Of a stretch of 64,000 bases of DNA, positions 9,211 to 19,590 are shown in pieces (positions within the stretch are counted from its first letter, which is position 1; every line of letters starts with the position of its first letter). The translations under genes and the position numbers were made by a program. Under the pieces are notes generated by a model, which was given only the letters and a program-made list of their open reading frames with translations, had not been told where the DNA came from and did no database searches. This stretch comes from Xenorhabdus bovienii SS-2004 (lineage in GTDB: Bacteria > Pseudomonadota > Gammaproteobacteria > Enterobacterales > Enterobacteriaceae): assembly GCF_000027225.1 (NCBI RefSeq), contig NC_013892.1, positions 3,410,001 through 3,474,000 of the forward strand. Reading direction: 5' to 3'.

Positions 9211-9240
9211 GTGGAAGAAAAAATAGCGTGTCGCTTAAGA

Positions 9241-10194
9241 TTACAGCAGATCAGCGATCATGCTCTCAAGCTTGCCCTGATCTACGGCAAATTTACGAAT
9301 ACCTTCCGCCAGTTTTTCGGTCGCCATCGCATCCTGATGGTGTTCCCAGTAGAACTCAGCTTCTGTCAATCGAGCTGGACGCGCTTTGATCTCGCCTTCA
9401 TAACCCAGTTTGCACTCAACTTCACCTGCTGTTTCAGATAATTCTTTCAGCAGCGCAGGAGAGATAGTCAGACGGTCACAGCCAGCCAGTTCCAGAATTT
9501 CACCGGAATTACGGAAACTTGCGCCCATAACCACCGTGTTATAACCATGTTCTTTGTAGTACTGGTAAATTTCAGCAACAGAGATCACGCCCGGATCTTC
9601 ATGTGGTGCGAATTCTTTCTTATCGCCATTCGCTTTGTACCAGTCAAGGATCCGGCCAACAAACGGAGAAATCAGATAAACACCCGCTTCCGCACAAGCG
9701 CGCGCCTGAGCAAAAGAGAACAGCAGGGTCAGGTTACAATTGATGCCTTCTTTTTCCAGTTGCTCCGCCGCACGGATACCCTGCCATGTAGAAGCCAGTT
9801 TGATCAGAATGCGGTCATTGCTAATACCCGCTTCGTTGTACAGTTTGATCAAACGTTTTGCTTTCGCTACGCTGGCTTCAGTGTCATAAGAAAGGCGCGC
9901 ATCAACTTCGGTGGAAATGCGGCCAGGGATCAGTTTCAGAATTTCCAGACCAATATTGACTGCCAATTTGTCGCCGGCATCAATAATCTGCTGCTCACGA
10001 GAATCGCTCTGACCACGCGCCCATTCAATGGCTTCATTAATCAGTTGGCGGTATTCAGGGATTTGAGCTGCGTTCAAAATCAAGGAAGGGTTGGTGGTTG
10101 CATCTTGCGGCTGATACAGCTTCATTGCCGCGATATCCCCAGTATCTGCTACGACTGTTGTCAGTTTACGCAGGGAAGTCAGTTTATCGGTCAT
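9241..10194 (-). CDS. talB: Transaldolase
   Basis: Transaldolase of 317 aa, the E. coli TalB length. It transfers dihydroxyacetone from sedoheptulose 7-phosphate to glyceraldehyde 3-phosphate in the non-oxidative pentose phosphate pathway. Asp17 sits in VVADTGD and the Schiff-base lysine in ILIKLAST. The TIM-barrel segments [11 protein letters not shown] and [11 protein letters not shown] are intact. The frame could be extended 17 codons upstream, but the ATG at 10194 ([10 protein letters not shown]) matches the family start. Confidence 0.96.
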   Translation of the reverse strand: MTDKLTSLRKLTTVVADTGDIAAMKLYQPQDATTNPSLILNAAQIPEYRQLINEAIEWARGQSDSREQQIIDAGDKLAVNIGLEILKLIPGRISTEVDARLSYDTEASVAKAKRLIKLYNEAGISNDRILIKLASTWQGIRAAEQLEKEGINCNLTLLFSFAQARACAEAGVYLISPFVGRILDWYKANGDKKEFAPHEDPGVISVAEIYQYYKEHGYNTVVMGASFRNSGEILELAGCDRLTISPALLKELSETAGEVECKLGYEGEIKARPARLTEAEFYWEHHQDAMATEKLAEGIRKFAVDQGKLESMIADLL

Positions 10195-10393
10195 GTTTAA
10201 TATCTCATCGTTATACGTAAAATATTGGCACTGTTGCCTCGCCATCCGGTGATAATAACATGGTCAAGCGCTGCTGTAAGGTAGGAAAATCTTATCGCTG
10301 TTATTCGCCCTTTTCAGTTTGTTTTTGCTAAAGTTGAGAAAGCCTGCATTATGGGGAAAACGATTCGAAACAAAATCATATCGGAACAAAATC

Positions 10394-11170
10394 ATGCTTA
10401 TTACTATTTCACCTGCAAAAACACTCGATTATGAAAGTCCACCCGCAACAAAGAAATATAGCCAGCCTGCATTGCTGGGGGAATCCAAGCAATTGATCGA
10501 TGTCTGCCGAACCTTAACGCCAGCGCAAATCGGTAGTCTGATGGGCATCAGTGATAAACTGGCCGGCCTGAATGCGGCTCGTTTTGGTGAATGGCAGCCG
10601 AATTTCACCCCGGAAAATGCCCGTCAGGCGATCCTCGCCTTTAAAGGTGACGTCTATACCGGTATGCAGGCAGAAACTTTCTCAGACGCCGATTTTGACT
10701 TTGCCCAAACGCACTTGCGGATGTTATCCGGCCTGTATGGCGTCTTACGCCCTCTTGATCTCATGCAGCCGTATCGGCTGGAAATGGGGATCAGGCTGGA
10801 CAACCCGCGTGGCAAGGATTTGTATAAGTTCTGGGGGGATCTCATCACTGAAAATCTGAATGCTGCACTGGAACAGCAAGGTGATGATGTGTTGGTCAAT
10901 CTGGCATCAGATGAGTATTTCAAGTCAGTGAATACTAAAAAGCTAGCGGCTCAAATTATCAAACCAATTTTTCTGGATGAAAAGAATGGCAAGTATAAAG
11001 TGATCAGCTTCTATGCCAAGAAAGCGCGTGGGCTGATGAGCCGCTTTATCATTCAGAATCAACTGACTGATCCTGCCCGGCTGGTGGAATTCAATCTGGA
11101 AGGATACGCCTTCGATGAATCGCTCTCCAAAGGCAGTGAGCGGGTATTTAAACGCCCTGAACAGCATTGA
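10394..11170 (+). CDS. yaaA: Peroxide stress protein YaaA
   Basis: YaaA/DUF328 family, 258 aa, exactly the E. coli length when started at the ATG at 10394 ([16 protein letters not shown]) rather than at the upstream in-frame start. In E. coli, OxyR induces it and it lowers free intracellular iron, limiting Fenton damage; it also binds DNA. Conserved parts are the SPAKTLD start, [27 protein letters not shown] and [12 protein letters not shown]. It lies between talB and the thr operon as in E. coli, on the strand opposite both. Confidence 0.95.
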   Translation: MLITISPAKTLDYESPPATKKYSQPALLGESKQLIDVCRTLTPAQIGSLMGISDKLAGLNAARFGEWQPNFTPENARQAILAFKGDVYTGMQAETFSDADFDFAQTHLRMLSGLYGVLRPLDLMQPYRLEMGIRLDNPRGKDLYKFWGDLITENLNAALEQQGDDVLVNLASDEYFKSVNTKKLAAQIIKPIFLDEKNGKYKVISFYAKKARGLMSRFIIQNQLTDPARLVEFNLEGYAFDESLSKGSERVFKRPEQH

Positions 11171-11175
11171 TTGAT

Positions 11176-11206
11176 GTCACTCCACCCGCTATTCAGGTGG
11201 AGTGAC
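11176..11206. terminator. Hairpin between convergent yaaA and thrC
   Basis: GTCACTCCACC (11176-11186) and GGTGGAGTGAC (11196-11206) form a perfect 11-bp stem with a 9-nt loop in the 46-bp gap between two convergent genes. It has no strong T run on either side, so it may act as a processing or Rho-assisted end. Confidence 0.55.
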
Positions 11207-11216
11207 AGATACGACG

Positions 11217-12509
11217 TTATGTCGGCGCTCTTTCCATTAAGAATTCGCGCAAACTCGCAAAGTCAGCAGGCAGAAAGTGAGATAACAGAGCTAAATCCGC
11301 ACGCTCTGCCAATTCCTGTGGCAATGGCAGCGGCTGGCTGAGGATCGCTTCAACGCTTTCTTTGAACTTGGCCGGGTGAGCCGTTCCCAAGAACAGACCA
11401 TACTCTCCTGCCTGTAATTGATCACGCAGTACACGATAGGCAACAGCGGCATGGGGTTCGGAAATATAGCCTTTGGCGGCCAGTTCTTGCATTGTGGCCT
11501 GAGTGGTGCTGTCATCCACCACACCATTGGCTAATTCACTGAGTGACCAGCCTTTGCGCTGGAACAACTCTTCAATGCGCGGCCAGTTATTTGGCTGGCT
11601 GACATCCATCGCGTTCGAAAGAGTCGCAACGGTCTGATGTGGCTGCCATGCTCCTTCAGACAGATAACGGGGAACGGTATCATTGACATTCGTCGCAGCA
11701 ATAAAACGTTTTACTGGCAGCCCCAACGATTTCGCCAGCAACCCCGCTGTCAAGTTACCGAAGTTGCCACTTGGCACGGAAATCACCAACTGTTCACGTT
11801 TTTCTGCTGGGATCTGGGCAACAGCTTCAAAGTAGTAGCAGATTTGTGCCAATAAGCGGCTGATATTAATTGAGTTGGCAGAATTGAGATACAATGCACG
11901 TTTCAGTTCTTCATCATCAAAAGCCTGCTTTACCAACGCCTGACAAGCATCGAAATCGCCCTTGATAGCGACGGTGTGGATATTCCCTCCCAGTGTGCAG
12001 AACAATTTTTCCTGCAATGGGCTGATTTTCCCTTCTGGATAGAGGATCACCACCTGTACGTTGTCCAGGCCATAGAAGGCATGAGCAACCGCCGCTCCGG
12101 TATCACCGGAAGTTGCAGTCAAAATAGTAACCGGCTGTTCTCCCGCGATTTGTGTGAGAATTTGCGCCATAAAACGACCACCAAAATCTTTGAAAGCCAG
12201 TGTCGGTCCATGATACAACTCCAGCGAAACGATATCGTCTTCGACGCCCGTCACCGGGGCAGGAAAGGCAAAAGCATTTTTGACACGAGCCGCCAATTGT
12301 TCTGCGGGAATTTCATCACCAATAAAAGCGGAGAGAATTCGCTGGCTACGGCTGACAAAATCCAGTTTCAATAATTCGTCGATTTCGTCACGACTGAATT
12401 CAGGTAAGTCCTGCGGAAAAAACAGCCCCTGCTGTCTGCCCAATCCCTGTTTAACCGCCTGTGAAAAGCTGACCTGCTCGCTGCTGTCTTTTAAATTATA
12501 TAGTTTCAT
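11217..12509 (-). CDS. thrC: Threonine synthase
   Basis: PLP enzyme, 430 aa, converting O-phosphohomoserine to threonine in the last step of the pathway. The PLP lysine lies in LAFKDFGGRFM, with the phosphate loop in SVPSGNFGNLTAG and LTATSGDTGAAVAHAF. It is the third gene of thrABC. The ATG at 12509 starts 2 bp after the thrB stop (12512), so the two are translationally coupled. An in-frame extension of 14 codons overlaps thrB and is not needed. Confidence 0.97.
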   Translation of the reverse strand: MKLYNLKDSSEQVSFSQAVKQGLGRQQGLFFPQDLPEFSRDEIDELLKLDFVSRSQRILSAFIGDEIPAEQLAARVKNAFAFPAPVTGVEDDIVSLELYHGPTLAFKDFGGRFMAQILTQIAGEQPVTILTATSGDTGAAVAHAFYGLDNVQVVILYPEGKISPLQEKLFCTLGGNIHTVAIKGDFDACQALVKQAFDDEELKRALYLNSANSINISRLLAQICYYFEAVAQIPAEKREQLVISVPSGNFGNLTAGLLAKSLGLPVKRFIAATNVNDTVPRYLSEGAWQPHQTVATLSNAMDVSQPNNWPRIEELFQRKGWSLSELANGVVDDSTTQATMQELAAKGYISEPHAAVAYRVLRDQLQAGEYGLFLGTAHPAKFKESVEAILSQPLPLPQELAERADLALLSHFLPADFASLREFLMERAPT

Positions 12510-12511
12510 CG

Positions 12512-13444
12512 TTACTCTACCTGTCGTGCGCCTGCGAGATCCAGACGGCAAATATGCACAAAACCTTCATCATTTTGTACGTAATGTTGTTGCAGCCACT
12601 GTGCGACTTCTTTCGCTACAGCCATGTCATTGCAGATCGCAAATAATGTCGGCCCAGAACCCGAAATACTGCACGCCAGAGCTCCTCGTTTCTTTACTCC
12701 ATCACGCGCATTGGCAAATCCGGGTAAAAGTTGTGTGCGATAAGGTTCAGCAACGACATCTTTCATCAATTTAGCCGCCAGTTCGGATTGCTGGGTATGA
12801 CAGGCGTGAATAAATCCCGCAAAATAACGACCGTGCTCAATCATATCCTCACGGGGGTAATTTGCCGGCAGAATGCCACGGGCTTCTGATGTCGAAACTT
12901 TGATGCCGGGGTAAGCCATCACCCACAACCAATCATCAAAAGTAGGAACAAACTGACAAACGGCATTTTTCTGCGCAAGGAGCAGTTGCAACCCCCCTAA
13001 GTAGCATGGAGCGACATTATCATAGTGTACACCGCCGGAAATACGTCCCTCCAACTCGCCCATCATGTCCAACAATTGGTTGCTGTCAAATGGACAGTCA
13101 GCATACTTATTCAATGCCACCAGAGCAGCAACCACCGAACAGGCACTGGAACCCAGCCCTGAACCAATCGGCATGTTTTTTTCCAGTGTCATGGCAACAG
13201 GCAGCTCTTTTCCCAGATGCTGGCAAAAAAGCTGCCAGCATTGATAAACAATGTTGTGTTTGGGATCAGCAGGCAATTTGTCGGCAAACCGCCCTTCATT
13301 ACTTAAACTGAAATGTTCAGCTTCACAGACAGAGACGCAATCTCCAAGCAACGAGCCATCAACAGGAGAAACCGCTGCGCCGAGCACATCAAACCCAACG
13401 CCAACGTTCCCGATAGAGGCGGGTGCATAAATTCTGACCACCAT
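12512..13444 (-). CDS. thrB: Homoserine kinase
   Basis: GHMP kinase of 310 aa that phosphorylates homoserine. The ATP loop is [19 protein letters not shown] near residue 85. The C-terminal [11 protein letters not shown] is the second conserved GHMP segment. The ATG at 13444 overlaps the thrA stop by one base (TAATG), the usual coupling in this operon. Codons further upstream belong to thrA. Confidence 0.97.
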   Translation of the reverse strand: MVVRIYAPASIGNVGVGFDVLGAAVSPVDGSLLGDCVSVCEAEHFSLSNEGRFADKLPADPKHNIVYQCWQLFCQHLGKELPVAMTLEKNMPIGSGLGSSACSVVAALVALNKYADCPFDSNQLLDMMGELEGRISGGVHYDNVAPCYLGGLQLLLAQKNAVCQFVPTFDDWLWVMAYPGIKVSTSEARGILPANYPREDMIEHGRYFAGFIHACHTQQSELAAKLMKDVVAEPYRTQLLPGFANARDGVKKRGALACSISGSGPTLFAICNDMAVAKEVAQWLQQHYVQNDEGFVHICRLDLAGARQVE

Positions 13445-15903
13445 TAAACCCCCAATTTCCATGACAGAGTTCGTAATATATCGGCAAAAACCCCGGCGGC
13501 TGTGACATCATTCCCAGCACCGTAGCCACGTAGCACCAGCGGAATGGGTTGATAATAACGGGTATAGAAAGCCAGTGCGTTTTCGCCATTTTTGACCTTA
13601 TAAAGCGGATCGTTGCCATCAACTGCGGCAATTTTCACCCTACAACGGCCTTGTTCAATGATGCCAACGTAACGCAGAACTTTCCCCTGTTTTGCGGCAT
13701 CCGCAACACGATGAGTGAATTCTTGATCCAGCTGTGGCAAACGTTGCAGGAAGCGACCAACATCACCGCTGGCATCAAACGCAGCCGGCAAGACTGGCTC
13801 GACGTGAATATCTTCCAATTCCAGTTCATAGCCAGATTCACGTGCAAGGATCAATAGCTTGCGGGCAACATCCATACCGGAGAGATCATCCCGTGGATCC
13901 GGTTCGGTAAAGCCCTTTTCTTTTGCCAGCAGAGTCGCTTGTGAAAGCGTCATGCCTTCATCCAACATACCGAAAATATAAGACAACGAGCCGGACAGAA
14001 TGCCGTTGAACTGCACCAGTTCATCCCCCGCATTGAGCAGATTCTGCAAGTTTTCGATAACCGGCAATCCTGCTCCTACGTTGGTGTCATACAGGAATTT
14101 TCGTTTCGATTTTTCGGCTGCCTGACGAATTTGACGATAGTAGGCCATCGACAACGTATTAGCCTTTTTATTCGGTGTCACGATATTAAAACCATCGCCT
14201 AAAAAGCTGGCATACTGCTCCGCAATCGACTGATTCGAAGTGCAGTCCACAATGACCGGATTCAGAAGATGATATTCTTTTTCAAGACGGATAAGGCGGC
14301 TCAAGCTGAAAGGCTCGATCGCTTCCGACAGTGACTGTTGCCAATTATCCAGACCGATGCCCTGCATATCCGTCAACATCGCCCGTGAATTGGCAATGCC
14401 ACACACTCGCAGATCAATGTGTTTTTGTTTGAGCCATGACTGCTGGCGACGGATCTGTTCAATCAATGCACTACCCACCCCTCCCACACCCACCACGAAG
14501 ACTTCAACCACTTGAGCGGTGTTGAACAACATTTGGTGGCAGAACCTAACCGCTGTGGTAGCGGTATCATTGTCAATCACTGCCGAAATGGAACGTTCAG
14601 ATGATCCCTGTGCAATGGCGATAATGTTAATATTGGCGCGGGTCAGCGCAGAGAAAAACCGGGCAGAGATACCTCGCTGAGTGCGCATTCCGTCCCCAAC
14701 AACAGAGATGATGGCAAGGTTATCGATCACATCAATGGGATCGAGTACACCATCTTTCAGCTCCAGATAAAATTCTTCGGTCAGCGCTTTCTGTGCTTTT
14801 GTCAGCTCCTTTTGCGGCACACAGAAGCTAATGCTGTACTCCGATGAAGACTGTGTGATCAACACGACAGAAATACCTTTGCGAGACATGACGGAAAACA
14901 CCCGCGCCGCCATCCCGACCATACCTTTCATGCCAGGACCTGAGACGTTGATCATCGCCATATTGTTCAGGTTGGTGATGCCTTTGACGGGCAGATTTTC
15001 GTCTTTCTGTCCTTCTCCGATAAAGGTGCCCGGCACATCGGGGTTCGCCGTGTTTTTAATCAGGCAAGGGATCTGAAATTGGGCAATAGGCGCGATTGTC
15101 CGCGGATGAAGGACTTTGGCACCGAAATAAGAAAGCTCCATCGCTTCCTGATATGACAAGCTTTTTAGCAGACGTGCATCGGGTACAGCCCTTGGATCGC
15201 AAGTATAAACGCCATCTACGTCAGTCCAGATTTCGCAGCAGTCTGCGCGTAAACACGCAGCCAGCACTGCCGCTGAGTAGTCGGAACCATTGCGCCCCAG
15301 TACCACCAATTCACCGTTATCGTTACCCGCAGTAAAACCCGCCATCAGAATGATATGCCCAGCCGGGATGTTCAACGCAGCAATGCGTTTGGACGATTCG
15401 TGAATATCAACGGTCGATTCAAGATAATGCCCGTGGGCAAGCAGGTTTTTGACCGGATCAATAACTGTCACTTTATGACCCCGCGCCTGTAAAACCGCCC
15501 CCATAATGGCAATGGACAGTTTTTCACCGCAACAAATCAGAGCAGCATTAATGCTGTCTGGACACTGCTTCAATAGCGAAATGCCATGCAAGGTCTGTTT
15601 CAGGTAGGCAAATTCACGTTCCACAACGCCTTTCAGGTATTCATAACCGAAATTCGGCTGATGTTCTTTTAAGCCCGACAGCAAATCAGCAAAGATTTGG
15701 GACACATCGCTCATGTTAGAAACAATATCCTGCCCTGCAACCGTTTTGTCTATCATCGCCACCAAGTGGTTCGTGATTTTTGCAGGTGCAGAAAGAACCA
15801 GGGCCACTTGCCCAAGGGATAGTTCACTTTCGGCGATATCAGCAACACTCAGTATACGCTGGTAATTTGCAACTGAGGTGCCCCCAAATTTCAGTACTCG
15901 CAT
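13444..15903 (-). CDS. thrA: Bifunctional aspartokinase I / homoserine dehydrogenase I
   Basis: Fusion enzyme of 819 aa (E. coli 820). The N-terminal aspartokinase shows the family start [11 protein letters not shown] and [13 protein letters not shown]. Two ACT-type regulatory segments lie at about 315-460 ([20 protein letters not shown] and [19 protein letters not shown]). The NADP-dependent homoserine dehydrogenase follows from about 465, with [15 protein letters not shown] as nucleotide loop and [14 protein letters not shown] in the active site. It catalyses the first and third steps of threonine synthesis and is inhibited by threonine in known enzymes. It is the first structural gene after the thrL attenuator. 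Confidence 0.97.
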   Translation of the reverse strand: MRVLKFGGTSVANYQRILSVADIAESELSLGQVALVLSAPAKITNHLVAMIDKTVAGQDIVSNMSDVSQIFADLLSGLKEHQPNFGYEYLKGVVEREFAYLKQTLHGISLLKQCPDSINAALICCGEKLSIAIMGAVLQARGHKVTVIDPVKNLLAHGHYLESTVDIHESSKRIAALNIPAGHIILMAGFTAGNDNGELVVLGRNGSDYSAAVLAACLRADCCEIWTDVDGVYTCDPRAVPDARLLKSLSYQEAMELSYFGAKVLHPRTIAPIAQFQIPCLIKNTANPDVPGTFIGEGQKDENLPVKGITNLNNMAMINVSGPGMKGMVGMAARVFSVMSRKGISVVLITQSSSEYSISFCVPQKELTKAQKALTEEFYLELKDGVLDPIDVIDNLAIISVVGDGMRTQRGISARFFSALTRANINIIAIAQGSSERSISAVIDNDTATTAVRFCHQMLFNTAQVVEVFVVGVGGVGSALIEQIRRQQSWLKQKHIDLRVCGIANSRAMLTDMQGIGLDNWQQSLSEAIEPFSLSRLIRLEKEYHLLNPVIVDCTSNQSIAEQYASFLGDGFNIVTPNKKANTLSMAYYRQIRQAAEKSKRKFLYDTNVGAGLPVIENLQNLLNAGDELVQFNGILSGSLSYIFGMLDEGMTLSQATLLAKEKGFTEPDPRDDLSGMDVARKLLILARESGYELELEDIHVEPVLPAAFDASGDVGRFLQRLPQLDQEFTHRVADAAKQGKVLRYVGIIEQGRCRVKIAAVDGNDPLYKVKNGENALAFYTRYYQPIPLVLRGYGAGNDVTAAGVFADILRTLSWKLGV

Positions 15904-15930
15904 TAGTATTTTTCTCCTGATTTCTGTCCA

Positions 15931-15968
15931 AAAAAAAGCCCGTATCTTGTAGGATACGGGCTTTTTTT
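15931..15968 (-). terminator. thr operon attenuator
   Basis: AAAAGCCCGTATC (15934-15946) pairs with GATACGGGCTTTT (15953-15965) around a 6-nt loop, with a run of T (complement of 15931-15937) on the minus side. It lies between the thrL stop and the thrA start, where an attenuator belongs. Confidence 0.92.
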
Positions 15969-15984
15969 ATTTTATGTTTACGCG

Positions 15985-16071
15985 TCAGCCCGCCCCGTAA
16001 CTCATGGTTCCGGTGGTAATCGTCGTAATGGTTTCTGTAGTAACCTTATTTTTCGGGCTGATATGGCGCAT
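15985..16071 (-). CDS. thrL: thr operon leader peptide
   Basis: A 28-codon leader peptide too short for usual gene finders. It begins MRHISPKNKV, then has eight Thr and two of its three Ile codons packed into residues 11-22, and ends YGAG before TGA; E. coli ThrL also ends GAG. AGGA precedes the ATG. Ribosome stalling at Thr or Ile codons when the charged tRNA is scarce would disfavour the attenuator stem 20-50 bp downstream and let thrABC be transcribed. It shows both residues being sensed, as in E. coli. Confidence 0.93.
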   Translation of the reverse strand: MRHISPKNKVTTETITTITTGTMSYGAG

Positions 16072-16731
16072 GATTTCCTGTCTGTCTTTTAATTCGGTTG
16101 ACCCCCTATTGGTTAAAGCAAACTGTGGCCGAAGTCAAATATTTTTGTCATGAAAGCATAAAAAAATGCCATTTTTCGCGTTGTAATCATTCAGGATATA
16201 GCGAAACGATTACGCAATTATCTGGCCGACAATGTCGGTTTATAGAATTTAATGTCATAAAAAACATATTTTGTAATTATTTTGTCTTTATGATAAAAAC
16301 ACGCTCATCTTGACATGAGCGTGTTACTGTTAACCTCTCTACACGTTCTGGCAACATCACAGAGTTAACAACATTCTTTCAATTTAATAACATATGACCG
16401 AGTTTAAAATTAACAATTACAACGAATGTTAACGTGCTACAATTGATTTTGATATGTATCAACAAAAGTTAGCTTTTTTAGAGGGCGAATGCATTACTAG
16501 CTGTTATGTTGCTGTTAATAGACTAATATATGCCCCTGTTTAAACCCGCTTTTTCGGGTATGTACCCTCAAAAAAGCGATGCTGGCTTCTAGCGTAAAAT
16601 ATATCAACAACGTTTATTTTGGACATGAGCTGCGTTTTCTGTGATTCAGAACAATATCAGCATATTTTCTTTTAATAATAACAGCTTGCGTCATACAGAT
16701 TCTGTTTTTTTAGCGATTTTAGGTAGCAACC
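16072..16731. other. Intergenic thrL-arcA (divergent control region)
   Basis: A 660-bp spacer with no convincing ORF; E. coli carries trmL and yjjY here, and I see neither. It holds the thr promoter on the left, a hairpin at 16298-16325 (AACACGCTCAT/ATGAGCGTGTT, with a T run on the minus side), an FNR box and the arcA leader. Another small hairpin ACCCG/CGGGT lies near 16543-16558. Confidence 0.6.
16449..16462. promoter_or_regulatory. FNR box upstream of arcA
   Basis: TTGATATGTATCAA matches the FNR consensus TTGAT-N4-ATCAA in all ten defined positions. It lies 270 bp before the arcA ATG. E. coli arcA is activated by FNR from a far-upstream promoter, so the same control is likely here. Confidence 0.85.
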
Positions 16732-17448
16732 ATGCAAACCCCGCACATTTTGATTGTTGAAGACGAAATTGTCACACGCAATACCCTGAAAAGCATTTTT
16801 GAAGCTGAAGGGTATGTCGTTTATGAAGCCACTGATGGCTCAGAAATGCACAACATTCTGTCAGATAACGATATCAACTTAGTGATTATGGATATCAATC
16901 TGCCAGGTAAAAATGGGTTACTTCTTGCCCGTGAATTACGTGAGCAGGCAAATGTCGCCCTGATGTTTTTAACAGGGCGTGACAATGAGGTGGATAAAAT
17001 CCTTGGGCTTGAAATTGGCGCTGATGATTACATCACCAAGCCATTTAACCCACGAGAATTAACCATCCGTGCACGGAATTTGCTTTCCCGGACTATGAAC
17101 CTGAGTCATTCAGGTGAAGAGCGCCGTCAAGTTGAAAGCTATAAATTCAATGAATGGGAATTAGATATCAACAGCCGCTCTCTGGTAAGCCCAATGGGAG
17201 ATCAGTATAAACTGCCACGCAGCGAATTCCGCGCGATGCTCCACTTCTGTGAGAATCCGGGGAAAATCCAGACTCGTGCAGAACTGCTGAAAAAAATGAC
17301 AGGGCGCGAACTTAAAGCTCATGATCGCACCGTTGATGTCACTATCCGTCGGATTCGTAAACACTTTGAAACCACACCAGATACTCCAGAAATCATCGCC
17401 ACCATTCATGGTGAAGGCTATCGTTTCTGTGGAGATTTAGAAGACTAA
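16732..17448 (+). CDS. arcA: Two-component response regulator ArcA
   Basis: OmpR-family regulator, 238 aa as in E. coli. The receiver domain has the acidic pair Glu10-Asp11, phospho-acceptor Asp54 in VIMDINLPG, and the Lys in [12 protein letters not shown]. The C-terminal winged helix ends [15 protein letters not shown]...[10 protein letters not shown]. Phosphorylated by ArcB, it represses respiratory genes when oxygen is low. arcB is not in the window. The gene is divergent from thrLABC and separated from creA by a terminator; creB, creC and creD, present in E. coli, are absent. Confidence 0.98.
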   Translation: MQTPHILIVEDEIVTRNTLKSIFEAEGYVVYEATDGSEMHNILSDNDINLVIMDINLPGKNGLLLARELREQANVALMFLTGRDNEVDKILGLEIGADDYITKPFNPRELTIRARNLLSRTMNLSHSGEERRQVESYKFNEWELDINSRSLVSPMGDQYKLPRSEFRAMLHFCENPGKIQTRAELLKKMTGRELKAHDRTVDVTIRRIRKHFETTPDTPEIIATIHGEGYRFCGDLED

Positions 17449-17476
17449 TCGATACCAGCTAAACTACCGCATTTGC

Positions 17477-17518
17477 AAAAAAGCCCTGAATGACCTTCGA
17501 CATTCAGGGCTTTTGTTT
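17477..17518. terminator. Bidirectional terminator arcA/creA
   Basis: AAAAGCCCTGAATG (17479-17492) pairs with CATTCAGGGCTTTT (17501-17514). T runs occur on both strands, fitting the convergent arcA and creA genes. Confidence 0.92.
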
Positions 17519-17528
17519 AATGGGTAAC

Positions 17529-18005
17529 TCACTCTTTCCACGGCATCATCGGCACCGCACTGATCGCATTTTTAGGCGACCCGTCGATGACTTTATCAGA
17601 ATAAGTTAAATAAATCAGAGAACTACGTTTAGGATCGTAGAAACGAACCACCTGAAGTTTTTTAAACACCAGAGATGTACGTTTTTGGAAAACAACCTGC
17701 CCTTTTTTGGGAGATGTCTTGATTTTGTCGCTCAATTCAATCGGCCCGACCTGCTGGCAGGATATAGCGGCATCAGAAGTATCTTCTGCCAACCCCAATC
17801 CGCCTTTGATCCCGCCTGTCTTAGCCCTGCTCAGATAACAGGTGACATTTTTGACATCAGGATCATCAAAAGCTTCTATTACTATTTTGTTATCAGGACC
17901 GAATAGTTTGAACACGGTATCGACAGAACCGATCTCCTCAGCATGCAGGATCACAGGAGAAAAGATCAAGGCAGCCGCTATTACTATTTTCTTGATTGTT
18001 ACCAT
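17529..18005 (-). CDS. creA: CreA family periplasmic protein
   Basis: A 158-aa protein of the CreA family with a signal peptide ([22 protein letters not shown], cleavage before EEIG). The mature part holds the conserved segments [44 protein letters not shown] and [18 protein letters not shown], with two cysteines likely bridged in the periplasm. Its biochemical function is unknown. It sits beside rob as in E. coli, but the CreBC two-component genes that follow there are missing. Confidence 0.92.
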   Translation of the reverse strand: MVTIKKIVIAAALIFSPVILHAEEIGSVDTVFKLFGPDNKIVIEAFDDPDVKNVTCYLSRAKTGGIKGGLGLAEDTSDAAISCQQVGPIELSDKIKTSPKKGQVVFQKRTSLVFKKLQVVRFYDPKRSSLIYLTYSDKVIDGSPKNAISAVPMMPWKE

Positions 18006-18708
18006 ATTTAGTCCACTTAAATTAAATAAATGCAGTGAAAATATTCACTATTAACATATAATGCTAATCAATACCTTTCATTAAATCATTTTCACCACTA
18101 ATGTATTTATGACGAAAAATCGTGACATTATAGCTGAACAGCCATTCTAAACGAGTAAAAAATGGCCTTTAAGTCCATTTCTACTGGTTAACTCACTTTT
18201 TGAATGACACTTAAAAATACGCCTATTTTGAGAAAGTTTTTATCAGCCTGTTTTATGTTCAACATCCACCAACCTATGTATGTTGGCGGGTGGAAATGGT
18301 TGTGAAAATGAACATAATGATGCCTATTGTTAATGAATTTAACAATATAACTCTTGACAGATTATCGGTTAAGCTATTAATTTATTCCAAGAAAATTCTT
18401 GTTTAATTTAATGAGAAGGTTTTTCCGTAAAAGTGGGTATTACATGCTCAGGTTTACACAAAACAAAATTAATCATTCATGGCATCTAGAATTAACAACT
18501 TTTACCAGTGAGAATAGGAATAATTTCTGCTCTCCGACCATCAAGAGGCATCATAAGCTATGTTTTTTACCTTTTGGAAATGGTAGGTGTTAATTCTCGA
18601 CCAAACTGCATAACAGTTGCATTCAGAAAAACGTTTTGGTTTTTCAAAATAGTAAGTTGTTGTACATTTGTATGATTTTCTTTTTGTCTTAATGACTTAG
18701 GGAGATGT
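18006..18708. other. Intergenic creA-rob
   Basis: A 703-bp divergent spacer. A TTGACA (18354-18359) stands 17 bp before TTAATT (18377-18382), a plausible sigma-70 promoter reading toward rob. A 60-codon frame follows (listed separately). The rest shows no clear feature. Confidence 0.5.
18411..18593 (+). CDS. Possible small ORF upstream of rob
   Basis: A 60-aa frame starting MRRFFRKSGYYMLRF and ending FGNGRC, basic and with two cysteines. It begins about 30 bp after a good TTGACA promoter and ends 115 bp before rob, so it would lie in the rob leader. No ribosome site is visible before the ATG, and I recognise no family. It may be a leader peptide, an sRNA region or chance. Confidence 0.25.
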   Translation: MRRFFRKSGYYMLRFTQNKINHSWHLELTTFTSENRNNFCSPTIKRHHKLCFLPFGNGRC

Positions 18709-19590
18709 ATGGATCAAACCAACATCATTCGAGATTTGCTGCATTGGATGGATAATAACCTAGATCGTCCACTATCCCTCGATAACGTTGCAGCAAAAGC
18801 AGGTTACTCCAAGTGGCACTTACAGCGCATGTTCAAGGACGTCACAGGTCAGGCTATTGGTTCTTATATCCGAGCAAGACGGTTATCCAAAGCCGCAGTT
18901 GCATTGCGTTTAACCAGTCGCCCTATTCTGGACATTGCATTGCAATATCGTTTTGATTCTCAACAAACGTTTACTCGGGCCTTCAAAAAACAGTTCAACC
19001 GAACGCCTGCTTCCTACCGCCGAAATGAAGAGTGGTGTGCTACGGGTATTTGTCCACCCATTATGTTGGATAACAAACCGTTGCCAGCACACAAGTATGT
19101 CACGTTGGAAGATCAGCTTCTTATCGGTACTGAGCATACTTGTTCTTATACTCTAGAGCAGTGGTCAAGTGCCTGCACAGAGATGCGTCACGGTTTTTGG
19201 GTAAACTATCTGCAACATGCTGAAACACTTCCCCCCAGGCTGTACGGATTGCACCATTCCGATCTCAGCGCAGAGCATGAAGATGAGCAGACTGTTTTCT
19301 ATACCACAGCAATAGAACCAGAATATGCCACATTTAATACGCAAGACAATAGGCCTGTTGTTCTACCTGGCGGTGACTATATTTCATTCAGTTATTTTGG
19401 GGGCAAAGAACAATTAAAAGAGTTCCTCTTTACAGTTTATGGTATCTGCTTGCCTAAATTAAACATCACTCGCAGGAAAGGATACGATGTTGAGCGATAC
19501 TACCTTACTAATCTTGAATGGAAAAACTTTGAGGATGAGTCTCAAACCCACGTTGTGGAATTTGAGTACCTCATCCCAATTGAGCGTTAA
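18709..19590 (+). CDS. rob: Right origin-binding transcriptional activator Rob
   Basis: AraC/XylS-family activator, 293 aa. Residues 1-110 carry two helix-turn-helices (LDNVAAKAGYSKWHLQRMFKD and ILDIALQYRFDSQQTFTRAFKKQF) followed by the NRTPASYR end of the AraC domain. Residues about 120-290 are a GyrI-like ligand-binding domain that separates Rob from MarA and SoxS. It activates the mar/sox/rob regulon, including efflux and detoxification genes. Its stop codon overlaps the end of the convergent gpmB. Confidence 0.96.
   Translation: MDQTNIIRDLLHWMDNNLDRPLSLDNVAAKAGYSKWHLQRMFKDVTGQAIGSYIRARRLSKAAVALRLTSRPILDIALQYRFDSQQTFTRAFKKQFNRTPASYRRNEEWCATGICPPIMLDNKPLPAHKYVTLEDQLLIGTEHTCSYTLEQWSSACTEMRHGFWVNYLQHAETLPPRLYGLHHSDLSAEHEDEQTVFYTTAIEPEYATFNTQDNRPVVLPGGDYISFSYFGGKEQLKEFLFTVYGICLPKLNITRRKGYDVERYYLTNLEWKNFEDESQTHVVEFEYLIPIER

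Noticed and set aside
9547..10200. A 217-codon frame antisense to talB
   Set aside because: It lies wholly inside the conserved transaldolase gene on the opposite strand and shows no motif or ribosome site; a frame shadow.
16098..16313. A 71-codon frame in the thrL-arcA spacer
   Set aside because: Composition and lack of a ribosome site speak against coding; it does not resemble YjjY or TrmL of E. coli.
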